A stretch of DNA of 64,000 bases, from contig NZ_VZPL01000014.1 in assembly GCF_008801575.1 (NCBI RefSeq), positions 1 to 64,000 of the forward strand, written 5' to 3'. Positions 29,100 through 40,652 of the stretch are shown in pieces (position 1 is the first letter of the stretch; every line of letters starts with the position of its first letter). The DNA comes from Xanthomonas cissicola (lineage in GTDB: Bacteria > Pseudomonadota > Gammaproteobacteria > Xanthomonadales > Xanthomonadaceae). Below the pieces are notes generated by a model. The model made no database searches and was not told the DNA's origin. It saw only the letters and a list, made by a program, of their open reading frames with translations. A program made the position numbers and the translations under genes.

Positions 29100-29533
29100 C
29101 AGCACACCGCCTGCGAGCGCGTTGCGCTCAGGCGCTGCGTGACACTGCAGTACAGAGCAGTCTGCAACGCGGCGACCGATGGGACAGGAGCAAGAAACGA
29201 ATGCATTGGCACGCTGGGCGGTGAGGAGACCTTGTTTGTAGCCGATCTGCCCTCCGCTGTCGCGCCCTCGCCCCGTCCAAGCTCAGCGCAGGTTGCAACG
29301 CGTGCGCAGCGCATGCACCTCGGTTGCGCCATTGCCACCTCGCAGCCTCGTTGCATGTGCCAGATAACGCGTCCGCTCAGCGTGCTGCAGCGGCGTGTCG
29401 ACAACGAGCCACCGCCAGTTTCTTGGGAAGATGCATAACTACAGCGTTTGGGTTTCCATGCTGGGCGAGATTGCGTTGACAATAGGGCGTTGCGGATCTG
29501 CTACCGAACCCCATCCAGTGGACCCAACGAGCG
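29100..29533. other. Intergenic region upstream of the ABC1 kinase gene
   Basis: 434 bp with no credible gene or RNA. It should carry the promoter of the ABC1 kinase gene; no clear hexamers picked. Confidence 0.5.
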
Positions 29534-30028
29534 CTAAAGCAGCGCGCTCAACCCGCGCAGTGCTGCAGCGACGGTCTGACGACGTACCGCATCGCGGTCG
29601 CCATTGAACTGGAACAGTTGCGCCGTGGCGTAACCACCGCGACGTTTCCAGCCGATCCAGACCGTGCCGACCGGCTTGTCCTCACTGCCGCCGCCGGGCC
29701 CGGCAATGCCGGTCACCGCCACTGCGATGCTTGCGCCGGAATTCACCAGGGCGCCAGAGACCATTTCGATCACCGTTTCGCGACTGACCGCCCCATGCAC
29801 TTCCAGGGTCTGTGGGCGGACGCCGAGCAGCGCCTGCTTGGCCTCATAGCTGTAGGCGGCCATCCCGCAATCGAACCAATGCGAGGAGCCGGCGACATCG
29901 GTCACTGCCTTGGCGATCCAGCCACCGGTGCAACTCTCGGCAGTGACCAGGCGCTCGCGCGCGGCAAGCAATTGCTGCCCGAGGGCTTCGGCCAGCTGCT
30001 GCAGTTCGGAATCGGCGGAAAAAGACAT
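29534..30028 (-). CDS. pncC: Nicotinamide-nucleotide amidohydrolase (CinA C-terminal domain)
   Basis: 164 residues containing only the CinA/PncC domain. Catalytic and substrate motifs TAESCTGGWIAKAVTDV, GMAAYSYEAKQALLGV, VTGIAGPGGGSEDKPVGTVWI are intact. It deamidates nicotinamide mononucleotide to nicotinate mononucleotide in NAD recycling. The start ATG at 30028 is preferred over a GTG two codons earlier. In many bacteria this gene stands next to recA; here it is 3 kb upstream of lexA. Confidence 0.94.
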   Translation of the reverse strand: MSFSADSELQQLAEALGQQLLAARERLVTAESCTGGWIAKAVTDVAGSSHWFDCGMAAYSYEAKQALLGVRPQTLEVHGAVSRETVIEMVSGALVNSGASIAVAVTGIAGPGGGSEDKPVGTVWIGWKRRGGYATAQLFQFNGDRDAVRRQTVAAALRGLSALL

Positions 30029-30450
30029 GGGCACGGCAAGGAGGGGGCAGCGGACGTTTTAGCCCAATTCGTCGCGCCTGTCTGCCGCTGGCGCCGATTC
30101 CGCCTGGGCGCCAGGCGGCCAAGGTTCAGTGGCGATGTGTGGCCAATATGCGGTACGCCGGGTCTGGCCGGGCTTGCATGTGCGTCGAGGTGCCGGCCGC
30201 ACGCGTGCAGCGCCGCCTTCAAGCCACCTAAGCACCGCAACGATGGCACTGCATTACTGAGGACAGATGTGATGCGCTGCATGAGCGCACGACTGCACTC
30301 TTCCGCAGCACCCACTGCTCTACGGGTTTTCTGTAAGTTCCGGCTGGCCAGGACGAGGCCTGGCAACTGCCGCACGGCGATGCGGTACACCCTGCCCCAT
30401 TCGCCTTGAAGCAGCAGCACGCTCTCGTCATACCGAGCGTGCTGCGTTCT
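30029..30450. other. Intergenic region between hflX and pncC
   Basis: 422 bp. It contains a strong hairpin at 30414-30445 after hflX and otherwise no recognisable gene. Confidence 0.5.
30414..30445 (-). terminator. Hairpin after hflX, probable terminator
   Basis: GCAGCACGCTC / GAGCGTGCTGC, 11-bp perfect stem with a 10-nt loop, 6 nt beyond the hflX stop. No T run follows on the minus strand, so it may only protect the mRNA end. Confidence 0.6.
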
Positions 30451-31770
30451 TCACGCTTCCCAGTCTTCGCGACGATCCGGCAGCATCGCGCGCAGCGGCG
30501 CACCGTCCTGCCCGGCGGCCAACCGCTCGGCCTCGACCATCGGCAGATCGACCTCGAGCAACCAACCCTCTTCGTCGGATTGCTCATTGCGTACCACTTC
30601 CAGCTGATGCAGCCTGGAACGCAGGCGACCGGCAGACGGCGGTAACCGTAGCTGGCCGGTCAGGTGGCGCAGATCCAGCCGCTGGCCGAGCGCGTGCTGC
30701 AATTCTTCCAGCCCGCGTCCGTCGCGCGCCGACACCCAGACACGCTCGCGGCGTGCCGGGTCAGGAATGCCGTCCTGCGCGTCGTGGCGCACTTCGGCGC
30801 CGTCGATCTTGTCGATCTTGTTGAATACCAGCAGCTGCGGCAGATCGCCGGCACCGACGGCCTGCAACACTTCATCGACCTGCAGGATGCGTTCTTCGCG
30901 CAACGGGTCTGCTGCATCGACGACGTGCAGCAACAGATCGGCATCGCGCGCCTCCGACAGCGTGGAGCGGAATGCGGCGACCAGCTCGTGCGGAAGATCG
31001 CGCACGAAGCCGACCGTGTCGGCAAGAATCGCGCTGCCACCCGGCAACGCAATGCGTCGCACGGTGGGGTCGAGCGTGGCGAACAATTGATCTGCCACGT
31101 AAGCCTCTGCACCGGTCAACACATTGAACAATGTCGACTTGCCGGCATTGGTGTAGCCGACCAGTGCAATCCGTGGCAATTCGCTGCGCATCCGCGCACG
31201 ACGCATCTGGGTGCGCTGCACCTCGACCTTTTCCAGCCGCTGCTGCAACTGTTCGACGCGTTTTTGCAGCAGGCGGCGGTCGGTTTCCAGCTGGGTTTCG
31301 CCGGGGCCGCGCAGGCCGATGGAGCCACCGCGCTGACGCTCCAAGTGCGTCCAGCCACGTACCAGCCGCGTGGCCATGTGACGCAACTGCGCCAGCTCCA
31401 CCTGCAGCTTGCCTTCGTGGCTGCGCGCACGTTGCGCGAAGATGTCCAGGATCAACCCGGTGCGGTCGATCACACGCCGCTCCAGATACCGCTCCAGGTT
31501 GCGCTCCTGGCCGGGCGACAAGGTGTGGTTGACCAGCACGAGATCGGCACCGGTGGCCTCGGCTGCGGCCTTGACCTCTTCCAACTTGCCGCTACCGATC
31601 AAGGTCGACGGGCTGGGCTTATCGATGCGCGCGGTGAGCATGGCGGCCACCGTGGCGCCCGCCGACTTTGCAAGGTCGGCGAACTCCTCCATCACATCGT
31701 CTTCGGCAGGCCCGCCGGAGTGGGTCTGTATCAATAACGCGTGTTCACCCTTGCGGGACCGATCAAACAC
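30451..31770 (-). CDS. hflX: Ribosome-splitting GTPase HflX
   Basis: 439 residues, GTG start at 31770. The N-terminal HflX domain carries TLIGSGKLEEVKA and NHTLSPGQERNLER, followed by a coiled coil (LLQKRVEQLQQRLEKVEVQR) and a GTPase domain: G1 LVGYTNAGKSTLFN, G3 DTVGFVRDLP, G4 NKID. It binds the 50S subunit and splits stalled 70S ribosomes under stress. It begins 11 nt after hfq, so hfq-hflX form one unit. Confidence 0.96.
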   Translation of the reverse strand: MFDRSRKGEHALLIQTHSGGPAEDDVMEEFADLAKSAGATVAAMLTARIDKPSPSTLIGSGKLEEVKAAAEATGADLVLVNHTLSPGQERNLERYLERRVIDRTGLILDIFAQRARSHEGKLQVELAQLRHMATRLVRGWTHLERQRGGSIGLRGPGETQLETDRRLLQKRVEQLQQRLEKVEVQRTQMRRARMRSELPRIALVGYTNAGKSTLFNVLTGAEAYVADQLFATLDPTVRRIALPGGSAILADTVGFVRDLPHELVAAFRSTLSEARDADLLLHVVDAADPLREERILQVDEVLQAVGAGDLPQLLVFNKIDKIDGAEVRHDAQDGIPDPARRERVWVSARDGRGLEELQHALGQRLDLRHLTGQLRLPPSAGRLRSRLHQLEVVRNEQSDEEGWLLEVDLPMVEAERLAAGQDGAPLRAMLPDRREDWEA

Positions 31771-31781
31771 GCACTGCTCCG

Positions 31782-32060
31782 TTACTGCTCGACGTCGTCA
31801 TCTTCCGCCTGATTGCCTTCATTGGATTGCACATACCCACCACCGGGCCCCACGCGCACATTGCGCGCCGGCACCACCGTGGAAATGGCGTGCTTGTACA
31901 CCATCTGACTCACGGTATTGCGCAGCAGGACCACGAATTGGTCGAACGACTCGATCGTGCCCTGCAGCTTGATGCCATTGACCAGATACACCGACACGGG
32001 CACCCGCTCGCGCCGCAGCGCATTGAGGAATGGGTCCTGTAAAGATTGCCCCTTAGCCAT
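31782..32060 (-). CDS. hfq: RNA chaperone Hfq
   Basis: 92 residues. Sm1 motif ([20 protein letters not shown]) and Sm2 motif ([13 protein letters not shown]) are intact; Lys-His of YKHAIS bind the sRNA 3' end at the proximal face. The acidic C-terminal tail ([13 protein letters not shown]) is short. Mediates sRNA-mRNA pairing. Between miaA and hflX, the classic gammaproteobacterial order. Confidence 0.98.
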
Positions 32061-32137
32061 CGAAAAATCCTCTTCATTATTGTTCTTATTGTTCCGGTCG
32101 ACACCTGCTATCCCCAGCCGGTCCCGGAAACGGGATG

Positions 32138-33121
32138 TTACACGCCTGAAGCCTGCCGTACAGCGGGACGATCAGCGAGGAAGCCGACAATTGCGTCCTC
32201 CAATTGATGGCGGTCACGCTCCGGGTCGAACCAGCGCGCGTCCAGCTCGCCGCGCAGCCAGGTGAGCTGTCGCTTGGCCAGTTGCCGGGTCGCCTGGATC
32301 GCCTTGTCGCGGAACTCGGCCAGGCCGCCAGCCCCGTCCAGATACTGCCAGGCCTGGCGGTAGCCCACCGCGCGCACGGCCGGCAAATCCAGCGGCGCTG
32401 CCACCGCCTGCATCTGCGGCAGCGCCCGCAGACGCTGCACTTCCCCCAGAAAATCCTGCGCCAACATCGCATCCAGCCGGTGTGCGATCCGTGCATGCAG
32501 CACCGCGCGCTCGCGTGGGGCCAAGACCACCTTCAACACGCGTACCGGCAGGCGCGGCCCTGCCGGTAGCGCCTGCCACGCGCTGATCGGCCGCCCGCTG
32601 ATGCGGTAGACCTCCAGCGCCCGCTGGATCCGCTGCGGGTCGGTCGCATGAATGCGCGCTGCCGCAACCGGGTCCACACGTGCCAGTTGTGCGTGCAAGC
32701 CGGCCCAACCGATCTGCTGAGCTTCGGCCGCGATGGATGCACGCACCGTTTGGTCGGCCTCGGGCAGGTGCGACAAACCTTCCAGCAGTGCACGAAAATA
32801 CAGCCCGGTGCCGCCGGCCAGAATTGGCAATTTGCCGCGCGCCACGATCTGCGCGATCGCCCGGCGTGCATCGGTGGCGAACTCCGCTGCCGAATACACC
32901 TGCCAGGGATCGCGCAGGTCGAGCAGATGATGCGGCACCGCCGCGCGCATTGGCGCATCCGGCTTGGCCGCACCGATCTCCAGGCCGCGATACACCAGCG
33001 CCGAATCGACGCTGACGATTTCCCCGTTCCAGCGCTCTGCAGCTTCCAGCGCCAGCGCAGTCTTGCCGCTGGCGGTGGGGCCCATCACGGCGATCGCCAG
33101 CGGGCGTTGGTCGACAGGCAT
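32138..33121 (-). CDS. miaA: tRNA dimethylallyltransferase
   Basis: 327 residues. P-loop [15 protein letters not shown], substrate motif [19 protein letters not shown], and [16 protein letters not shown] are diagnostic. It adds a dimethylallyl group to A37 of tRNAs that read UNN codons. Start ATG at 33121, which overlaps the last base of the folP stop codon. Upstream of hfq by 77 bp. Confidence 0.96.
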
Positions 33122-34023
33122 CAGTCCTCGTCCGGCCAACGGATCGTGGGCGCGGCGGGCGCGCTGACAGGCGGTACGGGAATCGCCGCCATCGCCGTCC
33201 ATACCTTCAACGCATCCACGGTTGCCGCCACATCGTGCACGCGCAGCAGCAGCGCGCCATGTTGTGCGGCGATCAGATGCGCGGCCACCGAGCCGTGCAC
33301 ACGTTCGGCGGCGATCTGGCGCCCGGTCAGTTCGCCGATGCTGCGTTTGCGCGACAGCCCGGCCAGCACCGGCAAACCGAATTCCTGCAGCCGCTGCAGC
33401 TGCGCAAGCAGGGTGAGGTTGTGCGGGGTGGCCTTATCGAAGCCAAAGCCCGGGTCCAGGACCAGCCGGCGCTTGTCGATGCCGGCCATCTCGGCAGCGA
33501 AGATGCGTTCGGCCAGAAACCGGTGCACTTCACCAACGATATCGTCGTAGTGCGGCGCATCCTGCATGGCGTGTGGCGCGCTGCGCGCATGCATCAAGAC
33601 CACAGGCACGCACAGGTCCGACGCCGCTTCCAGCGCACCGGGCGAACGCAGGGCATAGACGTCGTTGACCATGCCGGCGCCGGCCGCGACCGCCGCGCGC
33701 ATGACCTCCGGTTTGAACGTATCCACGCTGATCGGCACGCTGGTGCGCTGGGCCAGCGCCTCGATCACCGGAATGACCCGCTGCAATTCTTCTTCAACCG
33801 AGACCGCCGCAGCGCCCGGGCGGGTGGATTCACCACCGACATCCAGCACCGCAGCGCCCTGCTCTACCAACGCCAGCCCATGCGCGATCGCCGCTTCGCA
33901 GGTCGCATGCTGGCCGCCGTCGGAGAACGAATCGGGTGTGACATTGACGATACCCATCACCTGCGGTGCATCCAGTCGCAGGCTGCGGCCGGCGCAATCC
34001 AGTGTGAGGGTGGTATCGAACAT
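33121..34023 (-). CDS. folP: Dihydropteroate synthase
   Basis: 300 residues from the start at 34023 (MFDTTLTLD). Seen: [16 protein letters not shown], the pterin site [47 protein letters not shown], and [15 protein letters not shown]. It joins p-aminobenzoate to the pterin in folate synthesis and is the sulfonamide target. Between ftsH (upstream, ending in a terminator) and miaA. Confidence 0.96.
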   Translation of the reverse strand: MFDTTLTLDCAGRSLRLDAPQVMGIVNVTPDSFSDGGQHATCEAAIAHGLALVEQGAAVLDVGGESTRPGAAAVSVEEELQRVIPVIEALAQRTSVPISVDTFKPEVMRAAVAAGAGMVNDVYALRSPGALEAASDLCVPVVLMHARSAPHAMQDAPHYDDIVGEVHRFLAERIFAAEMAGIDKRRLVLDPGFGFDKATPHNLTLLAQLQRLQEFGLPVLAGLSRKRSIGELTGRQIAAERVHGSVAAHLIAAQHGALLLRVHDVAATVDALKVWTAMAAIPVPPVSAPAAPTIRWPDED

Positions 34024-34086
34024 CGGCAGTGTCTCCTGGGTTGGTGATGGTCGCCCATACGTGGGCATCGATGCGGCCCGATAACG

Positions 34087-34120
34087 CATCAAGGCCGGGA
34101 ATTGCTCCCCGGCCTTGATG
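34087..34120 (-). terminator. Intrinsic-type hairpin after ftsH
   Basis: CATCAAGGCCGGG / CCCGGCCTTGATG, 13-bp perfect stem with an 8-nt loop, 30 nt after the ftsH stop and before folP. No strong T run. Confidence 0.75.
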
Positions 34121-34149
34121 GATGCCTCGCAGATCAGTGCATGGCCGGC

Positions 34150-36090
<1,941 letters not shown>

Positions 36091-36150
36091 CCTCATTGGC
36101 TCCGGTGCCCTCTACTCTTCAATGCTTGAAATACGGCGGTCATTGGCAGC

Positions 36151-36783
36151 TTACTTGATCTGGACACGCTTGCCCTGACCGAGCGCATAAACTTCCGGGG
36201 AGCGCTTGCGCGAGGCCGCCGGCTTGCGAATCGTCACCTTTTCATAGCGGCGGCGAAGCTCGCGAATGTAGTCGTCGGACCCGACACCCTGGAACAGCTT
36301 GATCAGGAACGCCCCGCCCGGTTTGAGGTGGGTGTCGGCAAATTCCATTGCCAGTTCCGCCAGGTGCATCATCCGCGGTTGGTCGACCGCATCCATGCCA
36401 CTCTTATTGGGGGCCATATCCGACAGCACAAGGTCCACCGGCACATCGCCCAGCATCGCTTCGAATTGGGATAGGACGGCCTGCTCCCTGAAGTCGCCGT
36501 GAAGGAACTCCACGCCTGCCAGGGCCGGCATGTCCAGGATATCCAGCGCCACCACCCGGCCGCTGTCGCCCATTGACTTGCGTACTTGTTGCGACCAGCC
36601 ACCCGGCGCCGCGCCCAGATCGACCACCACCATGCCCGGCTTGAGCAGGCGGTCGCGCTGCAGCAACTCTTCCAGCTTGTAGGCCGCGCGCGAGCGCATG
36701 CCCTCGGCCTGGGCCTTCTTCACGTAAGGGTCGGCGAAGTGTTCCTTGAGCCAGCGCTGGCTGCTTTTACTGCGGGAAGGCAT
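36151..36783 (-). CDS. rlmE: 23S rRNA 2'-O-ribose methyltransferase RlmE (FtsJ/RrmJ)
   Basis: 210 residues, start at 36783 (MPSRSKSSQRW). SAM-binding VVDLGAAPGGWSQQV; the K-D-K-E catalytic tetrad positions are visible in MRSRAAYKLEEL, LVLSDMAPNKSG, FLIKLFQG and SPEVY. It methylates U2552 of 23S rRNA during 50S assembly. Followed by ftsH on the same strand; 65 bp separate it from divergent yhbY. Confidence 0.97.
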   Translation of the reverse strand: MPSRSKSSQRWLKEHFADPYVKKAQAEGMRSRAAYKLEELLQRDRLLKPGMVVVDLGAAPGGWSQQVRKSMGDSGRVVALDILDMPALAGVEFLHGDFREQAVLSQFEAMLGDVPVDLVLSDMAPNKSGMDAVDQPRMMHLAELAMEFADTHLKPGGAFLIKLFQGVGSDDYIRELRRRYEKVTIRKPAASRKRSPEVYALGQGKRVQIK

Positions 36784-36848
36784 TGGCAAAGGGGTCCGAA
36801 CGGGTCGCCATGATACCCTGAACACCCTTTGCTTCCCTTCGATCCTGC

Positions 36849-37154
36849 ATGTCCATTGTTCTCACCTCCGCCCAGAACCGTTTCCTGCGCGGCCAGGCCC
36901 ACGACCTCAAAGCCTTGCTGCAGACCGGCGGCAAAGGGGTCACGCCGGCATTTCTGGCAGAACTCGAGGAAGTGCTCGAGCGCCACGAACTGGTCAAGGT
37001 GAAGGTGGCATCGGAAGATCGCGAGACCCGTGATGCGATGATTGCCGAGCTGATCGAGCAGACTGGTAGTGCGCTGGTGCAGCGCATCGGCCACGTCGCC
37101 ATTCTGTACCGCCCCGGCAAGGAAAAGCGCCAGATCGTGCTGCCGCGCGGCTGA
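36849..37154 (+). CDS. yhbY: CRM-domain RNA-binding protein YhbY
   Basis: 101 residues. A single CRM fold: RFLRGQAHDLKALLQTGGKGVTP, ELVKVKVASEDRE and LVQRIGHVAILYRPGK, including the GxxG-like loop (TGGKG). YhbY associates with pre-50S particles. Divergent from rlmE, another 50S factor, as in many gammaproteobacteria. Confidence 0.94.
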   Translation: MSIVLTSAQNRFLRGQAHDLKALLQTGGKGVTPAFLAELEEVLERHELVKVKVASEDRETRDAMIAELIEQTGSALVQRIGHVAILYRPGKEKRQIVLPRG

Positions 37155-37169
37155 GCCAACGAGTTCGTC

Positions 37170-37544
37170 ATGCCTTTAAGTCAGGAACACCCCGATTACA
37201 CCTATGCGCTGCGCGCGGCCGACGGCCGCCACGCCAAGGTGAACGACCAGATCCTGCAGCAGAGCTTTATCCTGATGCCGGATGAGCTGGTGGACTACTG
37301 GCCGGTCCAGGCGCTGGAGCAACTCCAGGCCAGTCATATGGAGGCGGTGCTGGCACTCAACCCAGCCGTCATCCTGCTCGGCACCGGCGAGCGCCAGTTA
37401 TTCCCCAAGACCGACGTGCTGGCGGCCTGCCTGACCCGCGGCATCGGCCTGGAAGCGATGACCAATTCCGCCGCCGCACGCACCTACAACGTACTGGCCA
37501 GCGAAGGCCGGCGGGTGGCGTTGGCGATGGTGTTGCCGGGCTGA
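37170..37544 (+). CDS. Mth938-like (DUF498) domain protein
   Basis: 124 residues. Hallmarks: LQQSFILMPDELVDYWP, PAVILLGTGERQLFP, GIGLEAMTNSAAARTYNVLASEGRRVALAMVLPG. The family shares a fold with human AAMDC/NDUFAF3 and has no settled role in bacteria. Sixteen bp after yhbY, so likely in the same transcript. Confidence 0.9.
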   Translation: MPLSQEHPDYTYALRAADGRHAKVNDQILQQSFILMPDELVDYWPVQALEQLQASHMEAVLALNPAVILLGTGERQLFPKTDVLAACLTRGIGLEAMTNSAAARTYNVLASEGRRVALAMVLPG

Positions 37545-37690
37545 ATCGGGAATCGGGAGAGCAGGCGGAGCACGCTTTCGCTGTCAAGCAGAACTTGCGC
37601 GAACAGGTATCAGTAAGCACTTACCTCGTTGCCCGCGCCCCCAGATTGCCGCGGCGCGCGTTTCCCCATTCCCTATTCTCTACTCCCCAT
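37545..37690. repeat. Intergenic Xanthomonas repeat between convergent genes
   Basis: Contains ATCGGGAATCGGGAGAG on the left and TTCCCCATTCCCTATTCTC on the right, partly complementary repeats of a type scattered through Xanthomonas genomes. May serve as a transcription end for both convergent genes. Confidence 0.6.
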
Positions 37691-38470
37691 TCACTTTTTA
37701 GGCAGATACAGCAACGGATCGACCGGCTTGCCGTTGTAGCGGATCTCGAAGTGCAACATGTCGCGGGAGGCGCCGCTGCGGCCCATTTCGGCAATTTGCT
37801 GCCCCGCCTTGACGCTCTGGCCTTCGTTGAGCAGGCGCTTGCGGTTATGACCGTATGCGGATAACCACTGGTCGTTGTGCTTGATGATGATCAGTTCGCC
37901 GTAGCCGACCAGGCCGGCGCCCGAATACACCACCACCCCATCGGCGGCAGCACGTACGGCCTGGCCGCTGGTGCCCGCGATGTCTACGCCCTGCTTGGTG
38001 GTTTCGCCAGTGACGAAGGTGCCCACCACGACGCCATCGGCCGGCCAACGCCAGGAGAATCCGCTACTGACCGGTGCGGCGATCGGCACAGCAGGGCGCG
38101 GCGGCGCCACAGTGCCGCCAGCCACCGGCGCGCTGCCACCCGGCTTGCTGGCACCGGGCGGATACAACTTGAGCGTCTGACCGGGATAGATGGTGTTCGG
38201 CGACGACAGGCCATTCCAGGCGGCCAGATCCGCGGCGGTGATATTGGTACGGCGCGAAATCGCGTACAGAGTATCGCCGCGCTGCACGGTCACGGTGGCA
38301 CCCGGACGCGGCACCGAAGGGCGCGGCGCGGCACTGGGACGCGACGACGCCCCGCTACCGCTCGCTCCGGGCGAACGCACCACCGTTGCGCTGCTACAGG
38401 CGGTCAGCCCGATGGCGATTGCGAGCATGACTGCTGTCTTGCGCGCCGAATTCATCTGCGTCTTGCTCAT
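37691..38470 (-). CDS. nlpD: Murein hydrolase activator NlpD-like lipoprotein (LysM + M23 domains)
   Basis: 259 residues from 38470 (MSKTQMNSARK). Lipobox IAIGLTACSS near residue 25; LysM domain at about 60-105 (VTVQRGDTLYAISRRTNITAADLAAWNGL); Pro/Ala linker; LytM/M23 domain from about 140 (WPADGVVVGTF...). The M23 domain lacks the usual first zinc His (GVDIAGTSGQAV in place of HxxxD), so it should be catalytically dead, as in NlpD, which activates the amidase AmiC. Overlaps yqaA by 4 nt; downstream of surE-pcm as in E. coli. Confidence 0.92.
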   Translation of the reverse strand: MSKTQMNSARKTAVMLAIAIGLTACSSATVVRSPGASGSGASSRPSAAPRPSVPRPGATVTVQRGDTLYAISRRTNITAADLAAWNGLSSPNTIYPGQTLKLYPPGASKPGGSAPVAGGTVAPPRPAVPIAAPVSSGFSWRWPADGVVVGTFVTGETTKQGVDIAGTSGQAVRAAADGVVVYSGAGLVGYGELIIIKHNDQWLSAYGHNRKRLLNEGQSVKAGQQIAEMGRSGASRDMLHFEIRYNGKPVDPLLYLPKK

Positions 38471-39081
38471 CCGTTCGTTGTCTTCCACACCAACCACCCC
38501 GCACCGACCGCCAGCACCGCCATTGCAACCCAGCCCAGTGGCTCGATCCAGCGATGCAGCGCCGCTTCGGCGCGCGCACCGCCCAGGCGGATCGCGCCGG
38601 CCACCAGATACACGCGCTTGCCGCGCCCGACCAGCATGCTGGCAATGAACGGCAGGATCGGCACGCCGACCACGCCCGAGGCCCAGGTAAAGATCTTCAG
38701 CGGGATCGGGGTGAAACCGACCAGGACCAGCGCCCAGAACGCCTTCCACGGCGAATCGGCGACCAGCGTGCGCAGGGTTTCGATCTGCTGCTGGATCTTC
38801 GCGCTCCAGCCCAGCCATTCGATCAGCGGCTGCAGCGCGGCGAAGGCGAAATGGCCGAGTAGATAACCGACCAGGGCGCCGCAGATCGAGCCGATCAGGC
38901 TCAACGTCGCAAACCAGAGCGAGCGCTTGGGCTCGGCCAGCGACATCGGTGCCAACATCACTTCCGGCGGCACCGGAAAGATGAAGCCCTCAACGAAACT
39001 GAGACCGGTCAGCAGCGCGGGGGCGCGGCGATGGCGCGACCAACGGATGGCCACGTCGTACAACGGCCCAAAAATCTTCAT
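38467..39081 (-). CDS. YqaA-type DedA/VTT membrane protein
   Basis: 204 residues. Short VTT-domain protein: LSFVEGFIFPVPPEVMLAPMSL, SICGALVGYLLGH, and FTPIPLKIFTWASGVVGV, with a last membrane helix near the C terminus (WVAMAVLAVGAGWLVW). A lipid-handling role is expected for the VTT fold but unproved. Inserted between pcm and nlpD in one operon, with a 4-nt overlap to nlpD. Confidence 0.9.
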   Translation of the reverse strand: MKIFGPLYDVAIRWSRHRRAPALLTGLSFVEGFIFPVPPEVMLAPMSLAEPKRSLWFATLSLIGSICGALVGYLLGHFAFAALQPLIEWLGWSAKIQQQIETLRTLVADSPWKAFWALVLVGFTPIPLKIFTWASGVVGVPILPFIASMLVGRGKRVYLVAGAIRLGGARAEAALHRWIEPLGWVAMAVLAVGAGWLVWKTTNG

Positions 39082-39099
39082 CGAAGGACTCTCATGGAT

Positions 39100-39777
39100 T
39101 CAATCCAGCATGCCCGACAACAGCGGGACGAACGTGACCGGCGCCAGAACCTGTTGTTCGATCGCGCCATCGGCCCCGCGGGTGAGTTGCACCAACGATT
39201 GCGAGGAAGCACCGCCAACCGGCGCGACCAGGCGTCCGCCGACCGCCAGCTGATCGATCAGTGCATCGACCAACGCCGGTGCCGCGGCGGTCACCACGAT
39301 GGCGTCGTACGGACCATGCTCGGGCCAGCCGATGCGGCCGTCGTCGTGCTTGCTGCGCACATTCATGCCCAGATGCCGGAAGCGCTTGCGCGCCTGCCGC
39401 AGCAGGTCGCCGATGCGCTCGACGGTGTAGACCTCCAACCCCAGCGCCGCCAGGATCGCGCCCTGGTAGCCGGAGCCGGTGCCCACTTCGAGCACCTTGG
39501 TCGGGGCAACCTGCAGCACCGCTTCGGTCATGCGCGCCACCACCCAGGGCTGGGAGATGGTCTGGCCATGGCCGATTGGCAGCGCGGTGTCTTCGTAGGC
39601 GCGCGAGGCCAGCGCTTCATCGATAAACAGATGCCGCGGCACGGTGCGCATTGCGTTGAGCGTGGACTCGTCCTGGATGCCGGCCTCGCGCAGGCGCTCG
39701 ACCAGGCGGTCGCGCACGCGCTGCGAGGTCATGCCGATCCCGACCGATTCCGGTTGCAGGCGCAGCCTCGGCGTCAT
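39100..39777 (-). CDS. pcm: Protein-L-isoaspartate O-methyltransferase
   Basis: 225 residues from 39777 ([13 protein letters not shown]). Seen: [31 protein letters not shown] motif [21 protein letters not shown], and DAIVVTAAA. It repairs isoaspartyl damage in aged proteins. Its start overlaps the stop of surE by 4 nt; the surE-pcm-nlpD order matches stationary-phase survival operons. Confidence 0.96.
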   Translation of the reverse strand: MTPRLRLQPESVGIGMTSQRVRDRLVERLREAGIQDESTLNAMRTVPRHLFIDEALASRAYEDTALPIGHGQTISQPWVVARMTEAVLQVAPTKVLEVGTGSGYQGAILAALGLEVYTVERIGDLLRQARKRFRHLGMNVRSKHDDGRIGWPEHGPYDAIVVTAAAPALVDALIDQLAVGGRLVAPVGGASSQSLVQLTRGADGAIEQQVLAPVTFVPLLSGMLD

Positions 39778-40553
39778 GCCGGGCCGTCCAGCGCTGCGGT
39801 CAGCCCACCCACCCAGCCGGCAACGGTGTCCAGTGCCTGGTAACGGGTGAGATCGACGTGGATCGGCGTGATCGAGATATGTCCGGTACGCACGGCGTGG
39901 AAATCGGTACCGGCGCCAGCATCCTGCTCGGGACCGGCCGGGCCGATCCAGTACACGGTGTGGCCGCGCGGATCGCGCTGCGGCACGCACGGCTCGGACC
40001 GGTGGCGATTGCCGAGCCGGGTGACTTCGAAACCGAGCACATCCGACCATGCCAGATCCGGCACGTTGACGTTGAGGATGGTGTCGGCAGGCAACGGGTC
40101 GGCCTTCAGCCGCGCCACGATTTCCACCGCAGCGCGCGCGGCGGTGTCGTAGTTGTGCGCTTGGTGGTTGTGCGTGACCAGCGACACCGCCACCGCCGGC
40201 AAGCCGAGGAAGCGGCCTTCCATTGCGGCCGACACGGTGCCCGAATAGATCACGTCGTCGCCCAGATTGGCCGAGTTGTTGATGCCGGAGACCACGATGT
40301 CCGGGTCGTAATCGAGCATGCCGGTGAGCGCCAGATGCACGCAGTCGGTGGGCGTGCCGGCCACTGCGCAGGTCTGCGCGTCGATGCGGCGGGTGCGGAT
40401 CGGCACATCCAGCGTGAGCGAATTGCTGGCGCCGGAGCGGTCGCGGTCGGGCGCGACCACCATCACTTCATGACCGGCATGGCGCAGCGCCTCGGCCAAA
40501 ACCTGGATGCCGGGGGCGTCGACACCGTCGTCGTTGCTAACCAGTACGCGCAT
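39774..40553 (-). CDS. surE: 5'/3'-nucleotidase SurE
   Basis: 259 residues, start at 40553 ([16 protein letters not shown]). Metal-binding NDDG, catalytic [40 protein letters not shown], and VNVPD are all typical. It dephosphorylates nucleoside monophosphates and helps survival in stationary phase. Long upstream in-frame extension lies opposite the Smr gene and is not coding. Confidence 0.97.
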   Translation of the reverse strand: MRVLVSNDDGVDAPGIQVLAEALRHAGHEVMVVAPDRDRSGASNSLTLDVPIRTRRIDAQTCAVAGTPTDCVHLALTGMLDYDPDIVVSGINNSANLGDDVIYSGTVSAAMEGRFLGLPAVAVSLVTHNHQAHNYDTAARAAVEIVARLKADPLPADTILNVNVPDLAWSDVLGFEVTRLGNRHRSEPCVPQRDPRGHTVYWIGPAGPEQDAGAGTDFHAVRTGHISITPIHVDLTRYQALDTVAGWVGGLTAALDGPA

Positions 40554-40652
40554 GGGACTCCTCGGAAAACCGGGCCATGATACCGGATGCGTCCCGCGCC
40601 TTCGCGCTTGATCTTCGCGTGCGTCTGCGCTTGGACCGGGTACGCTGTGCCA

